A DNA stretch of 64,000 nucleotides from an uncultured Flavobacteriales bacterium. Lineage in GTDB: Bacteria; Bacteroidota; Bacteroidia; Flavobacteriales; BACL11. Of this stretch, positions 18,443 through 27,024 are shown piece after piece. The translations under genes were made by a program, and so were the position numbers. The notes below the pieces were generated by a model. That model saw nothing but the letters and a program-made list of their open reading frames with translations. It was not told the origin of the DNA and did no database searches. The stretch spans positions 26,201 to 90,200 of the forward strand of contig CAJQIZ010000012.1 in the NCBI GenBank assembly GCA_905478555.1, written 5' to 3'. Position 1 is the stretch's first letter, and the number at the start of each line of letters is the position of its first letter.

Positions 18443-19570
18443 ATGAAAAATATATTAATAACAGGAGGAGCGGGATTTATAGGGTCCAGGTTGTGTGAAA
18501 AATTACATAATAAAGGTTATCATATTACCATTTTAGATAATTTATCTGAGCAAATTCATGGCAAGGAAGAGTCTTCTCTTTTAAAAAAAATAAAAGGTAA
18601 GTGTACTTTTATAAAAGGTGATGTTAGGAATAAAGAAGATTGGAAAATAGCAATAAAAAGACAAGATATCGTAGTTCATTTGGCTGCTGAAACGGGTACA
18701 GGTCAATCTATGTATGAGTTAGAAAAATATAATGATGTCAATATAATGGGAACAGCACATTTGTTAGAATTATTAGCAAATACAAAACATTCTGTTAAAA
18801 AAATGATTGTTGCTTCTTCCAGAGCTATTTATGGTGAGGGAAAATATAATTGTGAAATTCATGGAGATCAATATCCTTTACAAAGAAAAGAGATAGATAT
18901 GGAAAAAAGAGAATTTAATCTGAAATGTGATATTTGTAATTCAGAATTAGATTTAGTTGCAACAGATGAAAAGTCTAAAATTCACCCTTCTTCTATTTAT
19001 GGAATAAACAAACAACATCAAGAGCAAATGATAATGTTGATGGGAGATTCATTAGGAATCCCATCAGTAGCTTTCCGATATCAAAATGTATATGGTCCCG
19101 GGCAATCTTTGTCCAATCCTTATACTGGCATTTTATCTATTTTCTCTACCAGAATTCTAAATGGTAATAATCTTGATATTTATGAAGATGGATTGCAAAG
19201 TAGAGATTTTATATATATTGATGATGTTGTAGACGCAACCATTTTAGGTATTGAGAAAAATCAGGCAAATGGAAAGGTATTTAATGTTGGATCGGGAGTT
19301 GCAACAACCGTTAAAGAGGTTGCTGAATCTTTAAAGAAATTTTATAATTCTGATATTAGTATATCTATAAGTGGGAAATATAGATTAGGAGATATTAGAC
19401 ATAATTATGCTGATTTAGAAAAGGCAAAAACTATTTTAGGGTTTTCTCCAAAATATAATTTTCAGAAAGGTATTTCCGAATTTGTGAATTGGGTAAAAAC
19501 ACAGGAGGTAATGGAAGATAAATACGAAAAATCGGAACAAGAATTGAAAGATAAAGGTTTAATGAAATGA
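18443..19570 (+). CDS. NAD-dependent nucleotide-sugar epimerase (dTDP-L-rhamnose 4-epimerase-like)
   Basis: An extended SDR of 375 residues. The NAD-binding GGAGFIGS is at 8-15 and the catalytic YxxxK is Tyr186/Lys190 (SSIYGINKQHQ). Between the core strands lies an insertion with Cys137, Cys162 and Cys165 (KCDICNSEL, preceded by NCEIHG), a zinc-ribbon-like element known in WbiB-type dTDP-L-rhamnose 4-epimerases. Those make dTDP-6-deoxy-L-talose. Substrate assignment is inference from that insertion; a UDP- or GDP-sugar is possible. No rmlABCD genes for dTDP-rhamnose are in the window. Its stop overlaps the next gene's ATG (ATGA). Confidence 0.82.
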   Translation: MKNILITGGAGFIGSRLCEKLHNKGYHITILDNLSEQIHGKEESSLLKKIKGKCTFIKGDVRNKEDWKIAIKRQDIVVHLAAETGTGQSMYELEKYNDVNIMGTAHLLELLANTKHSVKKMIVASSRAIYGEGKYNCEIHGDQYPLQRKEIDMEKREFNLKCDICNSELDLVATDEKSKIHPSSIYGINKQHQEQMIMLMGDSLGIPSVAFRYQNVYGPGQSLSNPYTGILSIFSTRILNGNNLDIYEDGLQSRDFIYIDDVVDATILGIEKNQANGKVFNVGSGVATTVKEVAESLKKFYNSDISISISGKYRLGDIRHNYADLEKAKTILGFSPKYNFQKGISEFVNWVKTQEVMEDKYEKSEQELKDKGLMK

Positions 19571-20907
19571 AAAATATCCTACTAATATTTATCCTATCCT
19601 TTTTTGCTTATCTATTACCAGCGCAGGAAATAAACCCTGATATATATGGATTTGCAACTTCTAATACTTTTACTTATTGTGATATAAACGACACTTCTTT
19701 TACCAATAAAGTGCTAAAAATAAACCCGCAAGTTTTAAGATTTCCTGGAGGTGCTATGGGTAATTTCTATCATTTCAATAAAAATGGCTATGGTTTTGAT
19801 TTTGTAGAAATTGAAAAATTTGCAAAAGGAAGTAGATTTATCCAAAGGTCAGAAGCTCTGAATAGAGCAAATATTAAAAAAGGACATACTCAAGACTATA
19901 TTGATGATTTTATAAAACTAGTAAAACTAACAGATGCAAAAGTAGTTTTAGTGGCAAATATGTTTGTGGATAATGACGATATCATAAAGATGATTTCAAA
20001 AATGAAATCTCATAATCTAGCGATTATTGGAGTAGAATTAGGAAGTGAACTTTCCAATAGAACCTTTTACTTAAATGGATATACAATAGATGAATACATA
20101 GAAGATGCGGAAGATTGTTCTGATAAAATAAAAAAATATTACCCACAATTAAGGACTGCAATTGTTGCTGCTCCACTACATTCTAATCCTACTCACCGAC
20201 ATTCTGTCTGGAATGAAAAACTTTCTGAAATGGATTTTTATAATGACATTATTGTTCATTCGTACGCTAAGGTCATCAAGGGTAAAAAAGAATATGGACA
20301 AATGCTGACTGTGGAGCCAGAAGGGGATAGTCAGGAAGAAGCATTTGAAATTTATAAAGAACGAACTTTAAAGTTTTTGAATGAGGATTTTCCAAATGAG
20401 ATTGCAGAATATAATAAGATATTTAATAAACCAATTTGGATTACAGAGTGGAACTTGCAAATTTCCAAAACAACAGGAAATACCTTGTTACAATCTTTTT
20501 TTGTTGCTCAGTATTTTTTAGAGTTAATGAGTAATTCTGATTTGAAGAATGTAACTTTAACTACTTATCATAATATGGGAGGTAGAGATTATGGTGGATC
20601 TATTTTCAGAAATAATAAAGAGGTATTGGAAATACAAAGCACCTATTACCCACTCACCTTTTTAGGAGAGATATTTAAGAATAATATTGTAAGAGTTGAA
20701 AAGAATCAATTTAATAATATATTCACTTATCATTGTTTTGATGAAAGTGATAATATAATCATTTCTTACGATATAGATTGGGATTTCCGTCACTTTAGAC
20801 TTAATTTTAAAGATATAACTAAAATATATAGTAGTAATAATTTCTATGATAAAGTAAATCTGAATGGAGTATTCAACTTAAAAACAGATTTAAAAATTAA
20901 ATATTAA
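19567..20907 (+). CDS. Exported clan GH-A glycoside hydrolase-like protein
   Basis: 446 residues with a signal peptide (NILLIFILSFFAYLLPA, cleavage near residue 20). The mature protein starts EINPDIYGFA and continues VLRFPGGAMGNFYH (57-70), as in TIM-barrel enzymes related to GH39, GH51 and GH79. Candidate catalytic acids are Glu161 in GVELGSEL (strand 4, acid/base) and Glu294 in IWITEWN (strand 7, nucleophile). It is encoded inside a biosynthetic cluster, overlapping the epimerase and abutting a sulfotransferase, so it more likely trims, edits or releases the polymer in the periplasm than feeds on foreign glycans. The family number and substrate cannot be fixed by eye; an inactive homolog is possible. 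Confidence 0.75.
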   Translation: MKNILLIFILSFFAYLLPAQEINPDIYGFATSNTFTYCDINDTSFTNKVLKINPQVLRFPGGAMGNFYHFNKNGYGFDFVEIEKFAKGSRFIQRSEALNRANIKKGHTQDYIDDFIKLVKLTDAKVVLVANMFVDNDDIIKMISKMKSHNLAIIGVELGSELSNRTFYLNGYTIDEYIEDAEDCSDKIKKYYPQLRTAIVAAPLHSNPTHRHSVWNEKLSEMDFYNDIIVHSYAKVIKGKKEYGQMLTVEPEGDSQEEAFEIYKERTLKFLNEDFPNEIAEYNKIFNKPIWITEWNLQISKTTGNTLLQSFFVAQYFLELMSNSDLKNVTLTTYHNMGGRDYGGSIFRNNKEVLEIQSTYYPLTFLGEIFKNNIVRVEKNQFNNIFTYHCFDESDNIIISYDIDWDFRHFRLNFKDITKIYSSNNFYDKVNLNGVFNLKTDLKIKY

Positions 20908-21918
20908 TTGAATAATTCTAAACAAATATTTGTAGTTGGTAATAGTAGAAGTGGAACTACTATGATGGGGAGAATATTAAATAATCATCAGGATATCTTT
21001 ACTTTTAAGGAACTTCATTTTTTTGGTCAGTTATGGTCTGAAAAGGATAAAGAGCAAAAAATAAATAAAATTGAATCAATAAAATTATTTTCAAAATTAC
21101 TTTGTATCCAGAAATTTGGCATTTTTCAACAAGATAATCCAAGTCAATTTGATGAGATTTCAAAATCTGTTTTAGAACAAGATACCTATACTAGAATTAA
21201 AATATTTAATCTATTCTTAAAGTATTCTGTGGGACAAAATAATTCAAGTATTTCTTGTAATCAGACTCCAAGAGATGTTTCTTATATTAATGAGATATTA
21301 GAAAATTTTCCTGATGCAAAAATCATAAATATGATGAGGGATCCAAGAGATATATTGCTTTCTCAAAAGAATAAATGGAAGAGAAGATATTTAGGGGCTT
21401 CTTCCATTCCATTTAGAGAAGCGGTTCGGTCTTATTTTAATTACCACCCCATTACAATTTCAAAAATTTGGAACACTTCAGTTTCAGCGGCTCTAAGTAA
21501 AAATAGTAATAATATTATTTCTATTCAATTTGAGAATTTAGTTGAAAATTCGGAAAATGAAATTAAAAAATTATGTTTGTTTTTAGGAATTCTTTTTTCG
21601 GAAGATTTATTGCAAGTTCCAAATATTGGGTCTTCTAATAATGCAGACAAATCAAATATTTTAGGTTTAGATAATCAGAATACTTCTAAATGGAAAAAGG
21701 GAGGATTAATGAATGCTGAAATCTATATATGTCAGAAAATGTGTGAAAATAACATGAGAGATTTAAATTATGAATTTAAGAGATTTAGTTTCTTTCCGTT
21801 GTTTACAATTGTTTTAATTTTAACTTTTCCTGTTAAGATTTTCATCTCATTTCTTCTTAATTTGCACCGTATAAAAAACTTTAAGGAGCTAATACAAAAA
21901 CGAATTTTAAATAAATGA
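20908..21918 (+). CDS. Sulfotransferase family protein (distinct subtype), paralog 3
   Basis: 336 residues starting with TTG directly after the previous stop codon. The TTG is required because the PAPS loop VGNSRSGTTMMGRI lies within the first 25 residues and the first Met after it would delete it. The 3'-phosphate region is INMMRDPRDILLSQ. It differs from the other three: no LEKW tail, a different SRSGTT loop, and a strongly hydrophobic C-terminal segment (FPLFTIVLILTFPVKIFISFLL) that could anchor it to the inner membrane. It resembles the tyrosyl/carbohydrate Sulfotransfer_3 group. The acceptor is unknown. It overlaps paralog 4 by 4 bases. Confidence 0.85.
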   Translation: MNNSKQIFVVGNSRSGTTMMGRILNNHQDIFTFKELHFFGQLWSEKDKEQKINKIESIKLFSKLLCIQKFGIFQQDNPSQFDEISKSVLEQDTYTRIKIFNLFLKYSVGQNNSSISCNQTPRDVSYINEILENFPDAKIINMMRDPRDILLSQKNKWKRRYLGASSIPFREAVRSYFNYHPITISKIWNTSVSAALSKNSNNIISIQFENLVENSENEIKKLCLFLGILFSEDLLQVPNIGSSNNADKSNILGLDNQNTSKWKKGGLMNAEIYICQKMCENNMRDLNYEFKRFSFFPLFTIVLILTFPVKIFISFLLNLHRIKNFKELIQKRILNK

Positions 21919-22769
21919 ATGTAAAAATATTTATAGTAGGAGCTCCAAAAGCGGGAACTACTTCTTTGCATCATTATTTAAATGAGCATCCTGATGTATT
22001 GATGAGTGAAGAGAAAGAACCAGATTATTTTTCGAATAAGGAATTGTCTGATCAAGGATTATATTATGGCACTTCCCAAATTGACAATGAGGAAAAATAT
22101 CATAATCTATTTAAAAATAAGAAAAACGAACAGATATTAGGTGAAGCTTCTGTTTCTTATTTATTTTATCCTGAAGTTCCTCAACGAATTAAAAATTATA
22201 ATCCTGAAGCAAAGATTATTATAATGCTCCGAAACCCAGTAGATAGAGCTTTCTCCCATTATTTAATGGATTACAGGCTAGGATTAACTTCAGAAAGTTT
22301 TGATGATATCTTCAAGAAAAAATCAGAGTTAAAATTTCAACAATATTTTGTGTTAGGAAATTATTCTTCTCAAATTATTAATTATTTCAATGTTTTTGGA
22401 AAGGAAAATATTCATATAATATTGTATTCTGATTTCAAGAAAAACACTCCACTTGAATTAGAAAAGGTGTTTGATTTTTTAAGTTTAAACACTAATTACT
22501 CCATAGATTTTAATAAGGTTCATAATAGTTTTTCTATGCCAAAAAATAATATAGTCCGAAAAATATATTCTATCATTTGGTTAAGGAAAGTATTAGTTAC
22601 TTTAGTTCCATTTTCCTTTATTTCTTTAATTAAATCAATATTATTTAATAAAGAGAATAAACCCAAATTATCAGTAGAAGTTAGAAATAGTGTTTCCTTG
22701 TACTTTGAAAAAGATATTGAGATATTAGAAAAGTTGTTGTCCATTAATTTAGAGAAATGGAAAAAATAG
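21915..22769 (+). CDS. PAPS-dependent sulfotransferase (NDST type), paralog 4
   Basis: 284 residues. The PAPS loop IVGAPKAGTTSLHHYL is at about 7-22, followed by EEKEPDYFSN, LGEASVSYLFYP and the 3'-phosphate motif MLRNPVDRAFSHYL. The end is INLEKWKK, the same kind of tail as paralogs 1 and 2. The downstream glycosyltransferase ATG is formed inside this tail (AAATGG), overlapping by 13 bases. Of the four sulfotransferases it is the closest to the standard family pattern. It is predicted to act on a cytoplasmic, probably lipid-linked, glycan intermediate. Confidence 0.92.
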   Translation: MNVKIFIVGAPKAGTTSLHHYLNEHPDVLMSEEKEPDYFSNKELSDQGLYYGTSQIDNEEKYHNLFKNKKNEQILGEASVSYLFYPEVPQRIKNYNPEAKIIIMLRNPVDRAFSHYLMDYRLGLTSESFDDIFKKKSELKFQQYFVLGNYSSQIINYFNVFGKENIHIILYSDFKKNTPLELEKVFDFLSLNTNYSIDFNKVHNSFSMPKNNIVRKIYSIIWLRKVLVTLVPFSFISLIKSILFNKENKPKLSVEVRNSVSLYFEKDIEILEKLLSINLEKWKK

Positions 22770-23665
22770 GACTAGTTACAATTACATATAATTCAGCTCA
22801 TGTTTTAAGAGGTTTTTTAGATTCTGTTTTAAACCAAACCTTTCAGAATTTTGTTATTTATATTATTGATAATAATTCGGAAGATGAAACTTTTAATATT
22901 TTGAAAGAGTATTCGGATGATAGAATAGTGATAATAAAAAATACAGAAAATGTTGGTGTTGCAAAAGCGAATAATCAAGGAATTAAACTAGCTTTAAAAG
23001 ATAATTGTTCTCAAGTTTTAATAATAAATAACGATATAGAATTTGAAGAGAAATTATTTCAGAAAATGTTAAATATTCAGAAAGAGAATAGATGTTCTTT
23101 AGTAGTTCCTAAAATGATGTATTACGATAATCCTGATCATATTTGGTATGCTGGAAGTAATTTTATAAAAAGAAAAGGTTACTTACCGATACATATAGGG
23201 ACTAAAGAAAAAGATCTTGGTCAGTTTGATGGAGTTTCTCTTGTTGAGTACGCTCCAACTTGTTGTTTAATGGTAAAGAAAGAGGTTTTTAAAGATATTG
23301 GATTTATGGATGAAAAGTACTTTGTTTATTTTGATGATACTGATTTTTTATATCGTGTTTTAAAAAATGGGAAACATAAATTATTTTACTTTTCAGATGT
23401 TAAATTTTTCCATAAGTTAGGAAGTTTAACAAAATCGGTAGAGAAAGATAAGAAGAAAGAATATAGAGGAGATTTTTTTATAAAACAAAATACTAGAAAT
23501 CATGTTTACTTCTTAAAGAAAATTGGAGGTGTATTTTCGTATTCCTTTATCGTATTTTTATTTTTTAAAAATAATATTAGAATTTTTACTAACCCTAATT
23601 TCCGTACCAACTTTCACACTTGGAAATTAATTAATAAATCTTATTTTGAAGGATTATTCATGTGA
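22757..23665 (+). CDS. Family 2 glycosyltransferase (WcaA/rhamnosyltransferase-like)
   Basis: 302 residues with a GT-A fold: LVTITYNSAHVL at the N-terminus, IIDNNSEDETF, and the metal-binding site within IINNDIEF (about 93-100). CCLMVKKEVFKDIGFMDEKYFVYFDDTDF is the usual acceptor/catalytic region of bacterial rhamnosyl-type GT2 enzymes. No membrane segment except a hydrophobic patch near the C-terminus (FSYSFIVFLFF). It adds a sugar to the growing lipid-linked unit. Donor unknown; dTDP-6-deoxytalose or rhamnose would fit the neighbouring epimerase. Translationally coupled to the preceding sulfotransferase. Confidence 0.9.
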   Translation: MEKIGLVTITYNSAHVLRGFLDSVLNQTFQNFVIYIIDNNSEDETFNILKEYSDDRIVIIKNTENVGVAKANNQGIKLALKDNCSQVLIINNDIEFEEKLFQKMLNIQKENRCSLVVPKMMYYDNPDHIWYAGSNFIKRKGYLPIHIGTKEKDLGQFDGVSLVEYAPTCCLMVKKEVFKDIGFMDEKYFVYFDDTDFLYRVLKNGKHKLFYFSDVKFFHKLGSLTKSVEKDKKKEYRGDFFIKQNTRNHVYFLKKIGGVFSYSFIVFLFFKNNIRIFTNPNFRTNFHTWKLINKSYFEGLFM

Positions 23666-23666
23666 T

Positions 23667-24815
23667 ATGAAAGAAAAAGTAGCTATAATTGATTCCTTAG
23701 GAGCTCATGGTAGTTCTCATCATTTCTATCTATTTGGACAAGCGGATGGATTGTCTAAATGTAATCTTGATGTAAGTATTTATACGAATAATGTAACCCC
23801 CAACCTAAATTATGAAAATGTAAAATTCTTTCAATTTTATATAAATATTTTTAAAAGTAAGTTAAAAATTGTTTCAGGTGTTAGGTATATTTTAGGTTCT
23901 GTTTTTTCTTTGTTTCATGCGAGATTTTCTGGAGTAAAAATATGTCACTATCACTTATTCCATGTCAATATATTAGTTTTTTTTGATTTTATTCTGACAA
24001 AATTACTAGGCATGAAAGTCGTATATACTATTCATGATGTTGTTAGTTTTAAGAATTCAAATCCAAATGAAAAACTTGCTAAGTGGATTTACAAAAGAGT
24101 AGATAAATTATTAACTCATAATGATTTCTCTATGCGTGTTTTTAAAGAACATTACACTTCTATAGGTACTGAGATAGATGTAATTCCTCATGGTAATTAT
24201 ATTCCATTTTTAAATATTCAAACGGATATTATTACCTCCAAAATTCTTCTAGGTATTCCTCAAGATAAAAAAATATTATTATTCTTTGGGATAATAAAAA
24301 AAGTAAAAGGACTAGAGTTATTATTAAATTCTCTGAAAGTAGTTGTAGAGAATAATCCAGATGTTATTTTAGTTATAGCGGGAAGAGTTTGGGAGAATAA
24401 TTTTTCGGTATATCAAAAAATAATAGACGAAAATAATTTAGCTGATCATTGTATTATTCATAATAAATTTATCCCAAATGAAGATGTTGACCATTATTAT
24501 GCTTCTTCAGATTTAATTGTATTACCGTATAAACAAATTTATCAGAGTGGAGTTTTAATGATGAGTATGAGTTATGAAAAAGCAGTATTAGTTTCTAACT
24601 TACCCCCATTTATTGATGTGGTTCAAGACATGGAGACTGGTTTTGTTTTTGAATCTGAGAACCCCACTTCACTTGCCAATAAATTAAATTTAATCCTTTT
24701 AGATATGAATAATTTAGAAAGAGTTAGGATAAACGGTTCTAATTTAATGAAAAAAAAATATGATTGGTCTGCAATTGCTTTACTTACTAAGAAAAGTTAT
24801 CAATCTATTTTATAG
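23667..24815 (+). CDS. Family 4 glycosyltransferase
   Basis: The start is the ATG one base after the previous stop (MKEKVAIIDSLGAHG, 382 residues); a TTG seven codons upstream would overlap the preceding gene. It has a GT-B fold: N-terminal Rossmann-like half with VVYTIHDVV and NPDVILVIAGRVW, then the C-terminal signature HYYASSDLIVLPY with QSGVLMMSMSYEKAVLVSNLP, where the family usually has EGFG-type motifs; here the acidic residue pattern is looser. It is a retaining enzyme by family. It is probably the second elongating transferase for this polysaccharide. Donor not readable. Confidence 0.88.
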   Translation: MKEKVAIIDSLGAHGSSHHFYLFGQADGLSKCNLDVSIYTNNVTPNLNYENVKFFQFYINIFKSKLKIVSGVRYILGSVFSLFHARFSGVKICHYHLFHVNILVFFDFILTKLLGMKVVYTIHDVVSFKNSNPNEKLAKWIYKRVDKLLTHNDFSMRVFKEHYTSIGTEIDVIPHGNYIPFLNIQTDIITSKILLGIPQDKKILLFFGIIKKVKGLELLLNSLKVVVENNPDVILVIAGRVWENNFSVYQKIIDENNLADHCIIHNKFIPNEDVDHYYASSDLIVLPYKQIYQSGVLMMSMSYEKAVLVSNLPPFIDVVQDMETGFVFESENPTSLANKLNLILLDMNNLERVRINGSNLMKKKYDWSAIALLTKKSYQSIL

Positions 24816-24841
24816 TATATTAGCCAATAATATAAAACAAA

Positions 24842-25414
24842 ATGAAAAGTACAATTTTAAAATGTATTGAAGAATCAATTGAGTTGAAAAGGCTAGTTCT
24901 CTCAAATGATAAAATAATCAATAATATAGAATCTATAGTAATTAAATCAGCTGCAGCGTTTTCGGAGGATAAAAAGATGTTATTATGTGGTAACGGTGGT
25001 TCTTGTTCAGATGCTCAACATATTGCTGCAGAGTTAAGTGGAAGATTCTACAAAGATAGAAAACCATTATTTGCTGAAGCATTGCATGTAAATTCTTCTT
25101 TTGTTACTGCTGTTGCAAATGATTATGGTTTTGATAATGTTTATTCCAGAATGGTGGAAGCAGCTGGAAGAAATGGAGATATTTTTATTGGTATTTCTAC
25201 TTCTGGTAATTCACCAAATGTAGTAAATGCAATAGATAAGGCAAATAAAATTGGAATGACAACTATTGGTTTTACAGGAAAAGATGGAGGTGAAATGAAA
25301 GACATGTGTGATATTATGATTCAAATTCCTTCAACAGATACTCCCAGAATTCAGGAATCTCACATTCTAGTTGGACATATTATTTGCCAGCTAATTGAAG
25401 AAAAATTATTTTAA
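24842..25414 (+). CDS. gmhA: Sedoheptulose 7-phosphate isomerase
   Basis: GmhA turns sedoheptulose 7-phosphate into D-glycero-D-manno-heptose 7-phosphate, the first step of nucleotide-heptose synthesis. The 190 residues form a SIS domain with LLCGNGGSCSDAQHIAAELSGRF, then ISTSGNSPNVVNAI and the C-terminal QESHILVGHIICQLIEE. All of these are family signatures, including the zinc/active-site His and Glu residues. Its stop overlaps the gmhB ATG by one base. The GDP- or ADP-heptose kinase and nucleotidyltransferase are not in this window, so the final donor form cannot be decided. Confidence 0.95.
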   Translation: MKSTILKCIEESIELKRLVLSNDKIINNIESIVIKSAAAFSEDKKMLLCGNGGSCSDAQHIAAELSGRFYKDRKPLFAEALHVNSSFVTAVANDYGFDNVYSRMVEAAGRNGDIFIGISTSGNSPNVVNAIDKANKIGMTTIGFTGKDGGEMKDMCDIMIQIPSTDTPRIQESHILVGHIICQLIEEKLF

Positions 25415-25914
25415 TGTCAGTTAAGAAATATACTACTTTATTTTTAGATAGAGATGGAGTTATTAATAATAAGATTGATGGTTATGTTAAGAGTTTCGAT
25501 AAATTCAATTTTATTGATGGAGTTCTAGACTCTATAAGAAACTTGTCAGATTATTTTGATAGAATAATAATAGTGACGAATCAACAAGGCATAGGAAAGG
25601 GAATCATGTCTATAGAAGAACTTGATCTTTTACATCAGAAAATGATGGGAGATATTAAATTGAACGGAGGAGATATTGATCAAATTTATTATTGTCCGCA
25701 TTTAGAATCTATAAATTGCGCCTGTAGAAAACCTAAATCAGGTATGTTAATAAAGGCACAATCTGATTTCCCAGAGATATCTTTTGATAATTCAATATTA
25801 ATAGGAGATTCAGATACTGATATATTAGCTGCTGAAAATATAGGAGTCAAGGCAATAAAAGTATCTCCTTCTTATACTCTCTCCAATTGGGAGAATTCTT
25901 TTTTATCTGATTAA
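25414..25914 (+). CDS. gmhB: D-glycero-D-manno-heptose 1,7-bisphosphate 7-phosphatase
   Basis: A HAD-family phosphatase of 166 residues that removes the 7-phosphate from heptose 1,7-bisphosphate. The catalytic nucleophile motif is LFLDRDGVINN (about 10-20), motif II is IVTNQQGIGKG, and the zinc-binding loop CPHLESINCACRKPKSGM is typical of GmhB. Motif IV is IGDSDTDILAAENIGV. It overlaps gmhA by one base. HisB-N is a related alternative, but the zinc loop and the gmhA neighbour favour GmhB. Confidence 0.93.
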   Translation: MSVKKYTTLFLDRDGVINNKIDGYVKSFDKFNFIDGVLDSIRNLSDYFDRIIIVTNQQGIGKGIMSIEELDLLHQKMMGDIKLNGGDIDQIYYCPHLESINCACRKPKSGMLIKAQSDFPEISFDNSILIGDSDTDILAAENIGVKAIKVSPSYTLSNWENSFLSD

Positions 25915-25968
25915 TTTATTATCAGTATATTTACAAACTTAAAAACCACTAAAATAGAAAAGTTAATT

Positions 25969-27024
25969 TTGAACTCTTTATTACATATAGTCTTTCCCTT
26001 ATTGACATCATTTGTTGTTACTTATTTTGCTATTCCGAAAATTATTCATTTTGCTAATAAAAATAATTTTTTTGCAAAAGGAGGAAGAAGGCATTCTCAT
26101 GAGAAAAAAACTCCTATATTTGGTGGGATAGCTATATCTGCTGGATTATTATTTTCATTATTATTTTGGGCTAAATTAGAAGAAATCCAGTTCATATTAG
26201 TTAGTTTAATTATAGTTCATTTTATTGGATTACTGGATGATTTACTTTCTTTAACTCCTATTAAGAAATTAATAGGGTTATTTTTTGCTATTTTTATTTT
26301 AATGTTTTTAGGAGATTTACAAATTAAAAGTTTTCATAATTTATTTGGAATACAAGAAATCCCAGAGTTAGTCGCAATTCTATTTACTCTTTTTGTAGCA
26401 GTTATAATAACTAATGCTTATAATCTTATTGATGGTATTGATGGTTTAGCGGGAGGATTAGGAGTGATTGCTTCTTTCGTATTTGGTTTAATTTTTCTTT
26501 TTAATTGTGATATTCAATATGTTATATTGTCTTTTACTCTATTCGGTGCTTTATTAGCATATCTAAAATATAATTTTAATCCCGCATCTATTTTTATGGG
26601 AGATACTGGATCTTTAGTAATAGGTCTATTTTTTTCTATTTTATCTATTAGATTAATAAATGAGGGAGTAAACATTCCTAATGATCATCAATATATTAAT
26701 AAAGGTCCATTTATAACTATTGTAATCTTAGCAATTCCTTTATTCGACACTTTTAGAGTATTCTTTATTCGTATTTTTTCTGGATACCATCCATTAAGGC
26801 CAGATAGAAATCACATTCATCATGCTTTATTAGATTTAGGTTTAGGTCATAAAATGTCTACATTTATTCTTTATATTTATAGTGTTGTCATTGTTTTTCT
26901 TTCTTATTTTATGATTGACATGAGTCTAGGACTTTCTATATTTTTATTATCTATCATTGTATTAGGATCTATGTCTATTCCCTTTATTTTAATAAGGATA
27001 AAAAAGACAAAGAGTGAAAAATAA
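25969..27024 (+). CDS. wecA: Undecaprenyl-phosphate sugar-1-phosphate transferase (WecA/MraY family)
   Basis: This inner-membrane enzyme starts the lipid-linked unit by moving a HexNAc-1-phosphate (GlcNAc in WecA) onto undecaprenyl phosphate. The 351 residues have about 10-11 membrane helices with the family motifs: GGIAISAGLL, LLDDLLSLTP, NAYNLIDGIDGLAGG, FMGDTGSLVIG and the cytoplasmic RPDRNHIHHALLDLG that marks WecA-like rather than MraY members. The start is TTG, as no ATG precedes the first helix. It lies 54 bases after gmhB and overlaps the next gene by 11 bases. It supplies the initiation step for the Wzx/Wzy cluster. Confidence 0.92.
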   Translation: MNSLLHIVFPLLTSFVVTYFAIPKIIHFANKNNFFAKGGRRHSHEKKTPIFGGIAISAGLLFSLLFWAKLEEIQFILVSLIIVHFIGLLDDLLSLTPIKKLIGLFFAIFILMFLGDLQIKSFHNLFGIQEIPELVAILFTLFVAVIITNAYNLIDGIDGLAGGLGVIASFVFGLIFLFNCDIQYVILSFTLFGALLAYLKYNFNPASIFMGDTGSLVIGLFFSILSIRLINEGVNIPNDHQYINKGPFITIVILAIPLFDTFRVFFIRIFSGYHPLRPDRNHIHHALLDLGLGHKMSTFILYIYSVVIVFLSYFMIDMSLGLSIFLLSIIVLGSMSIPFILIRIKKTKSEK

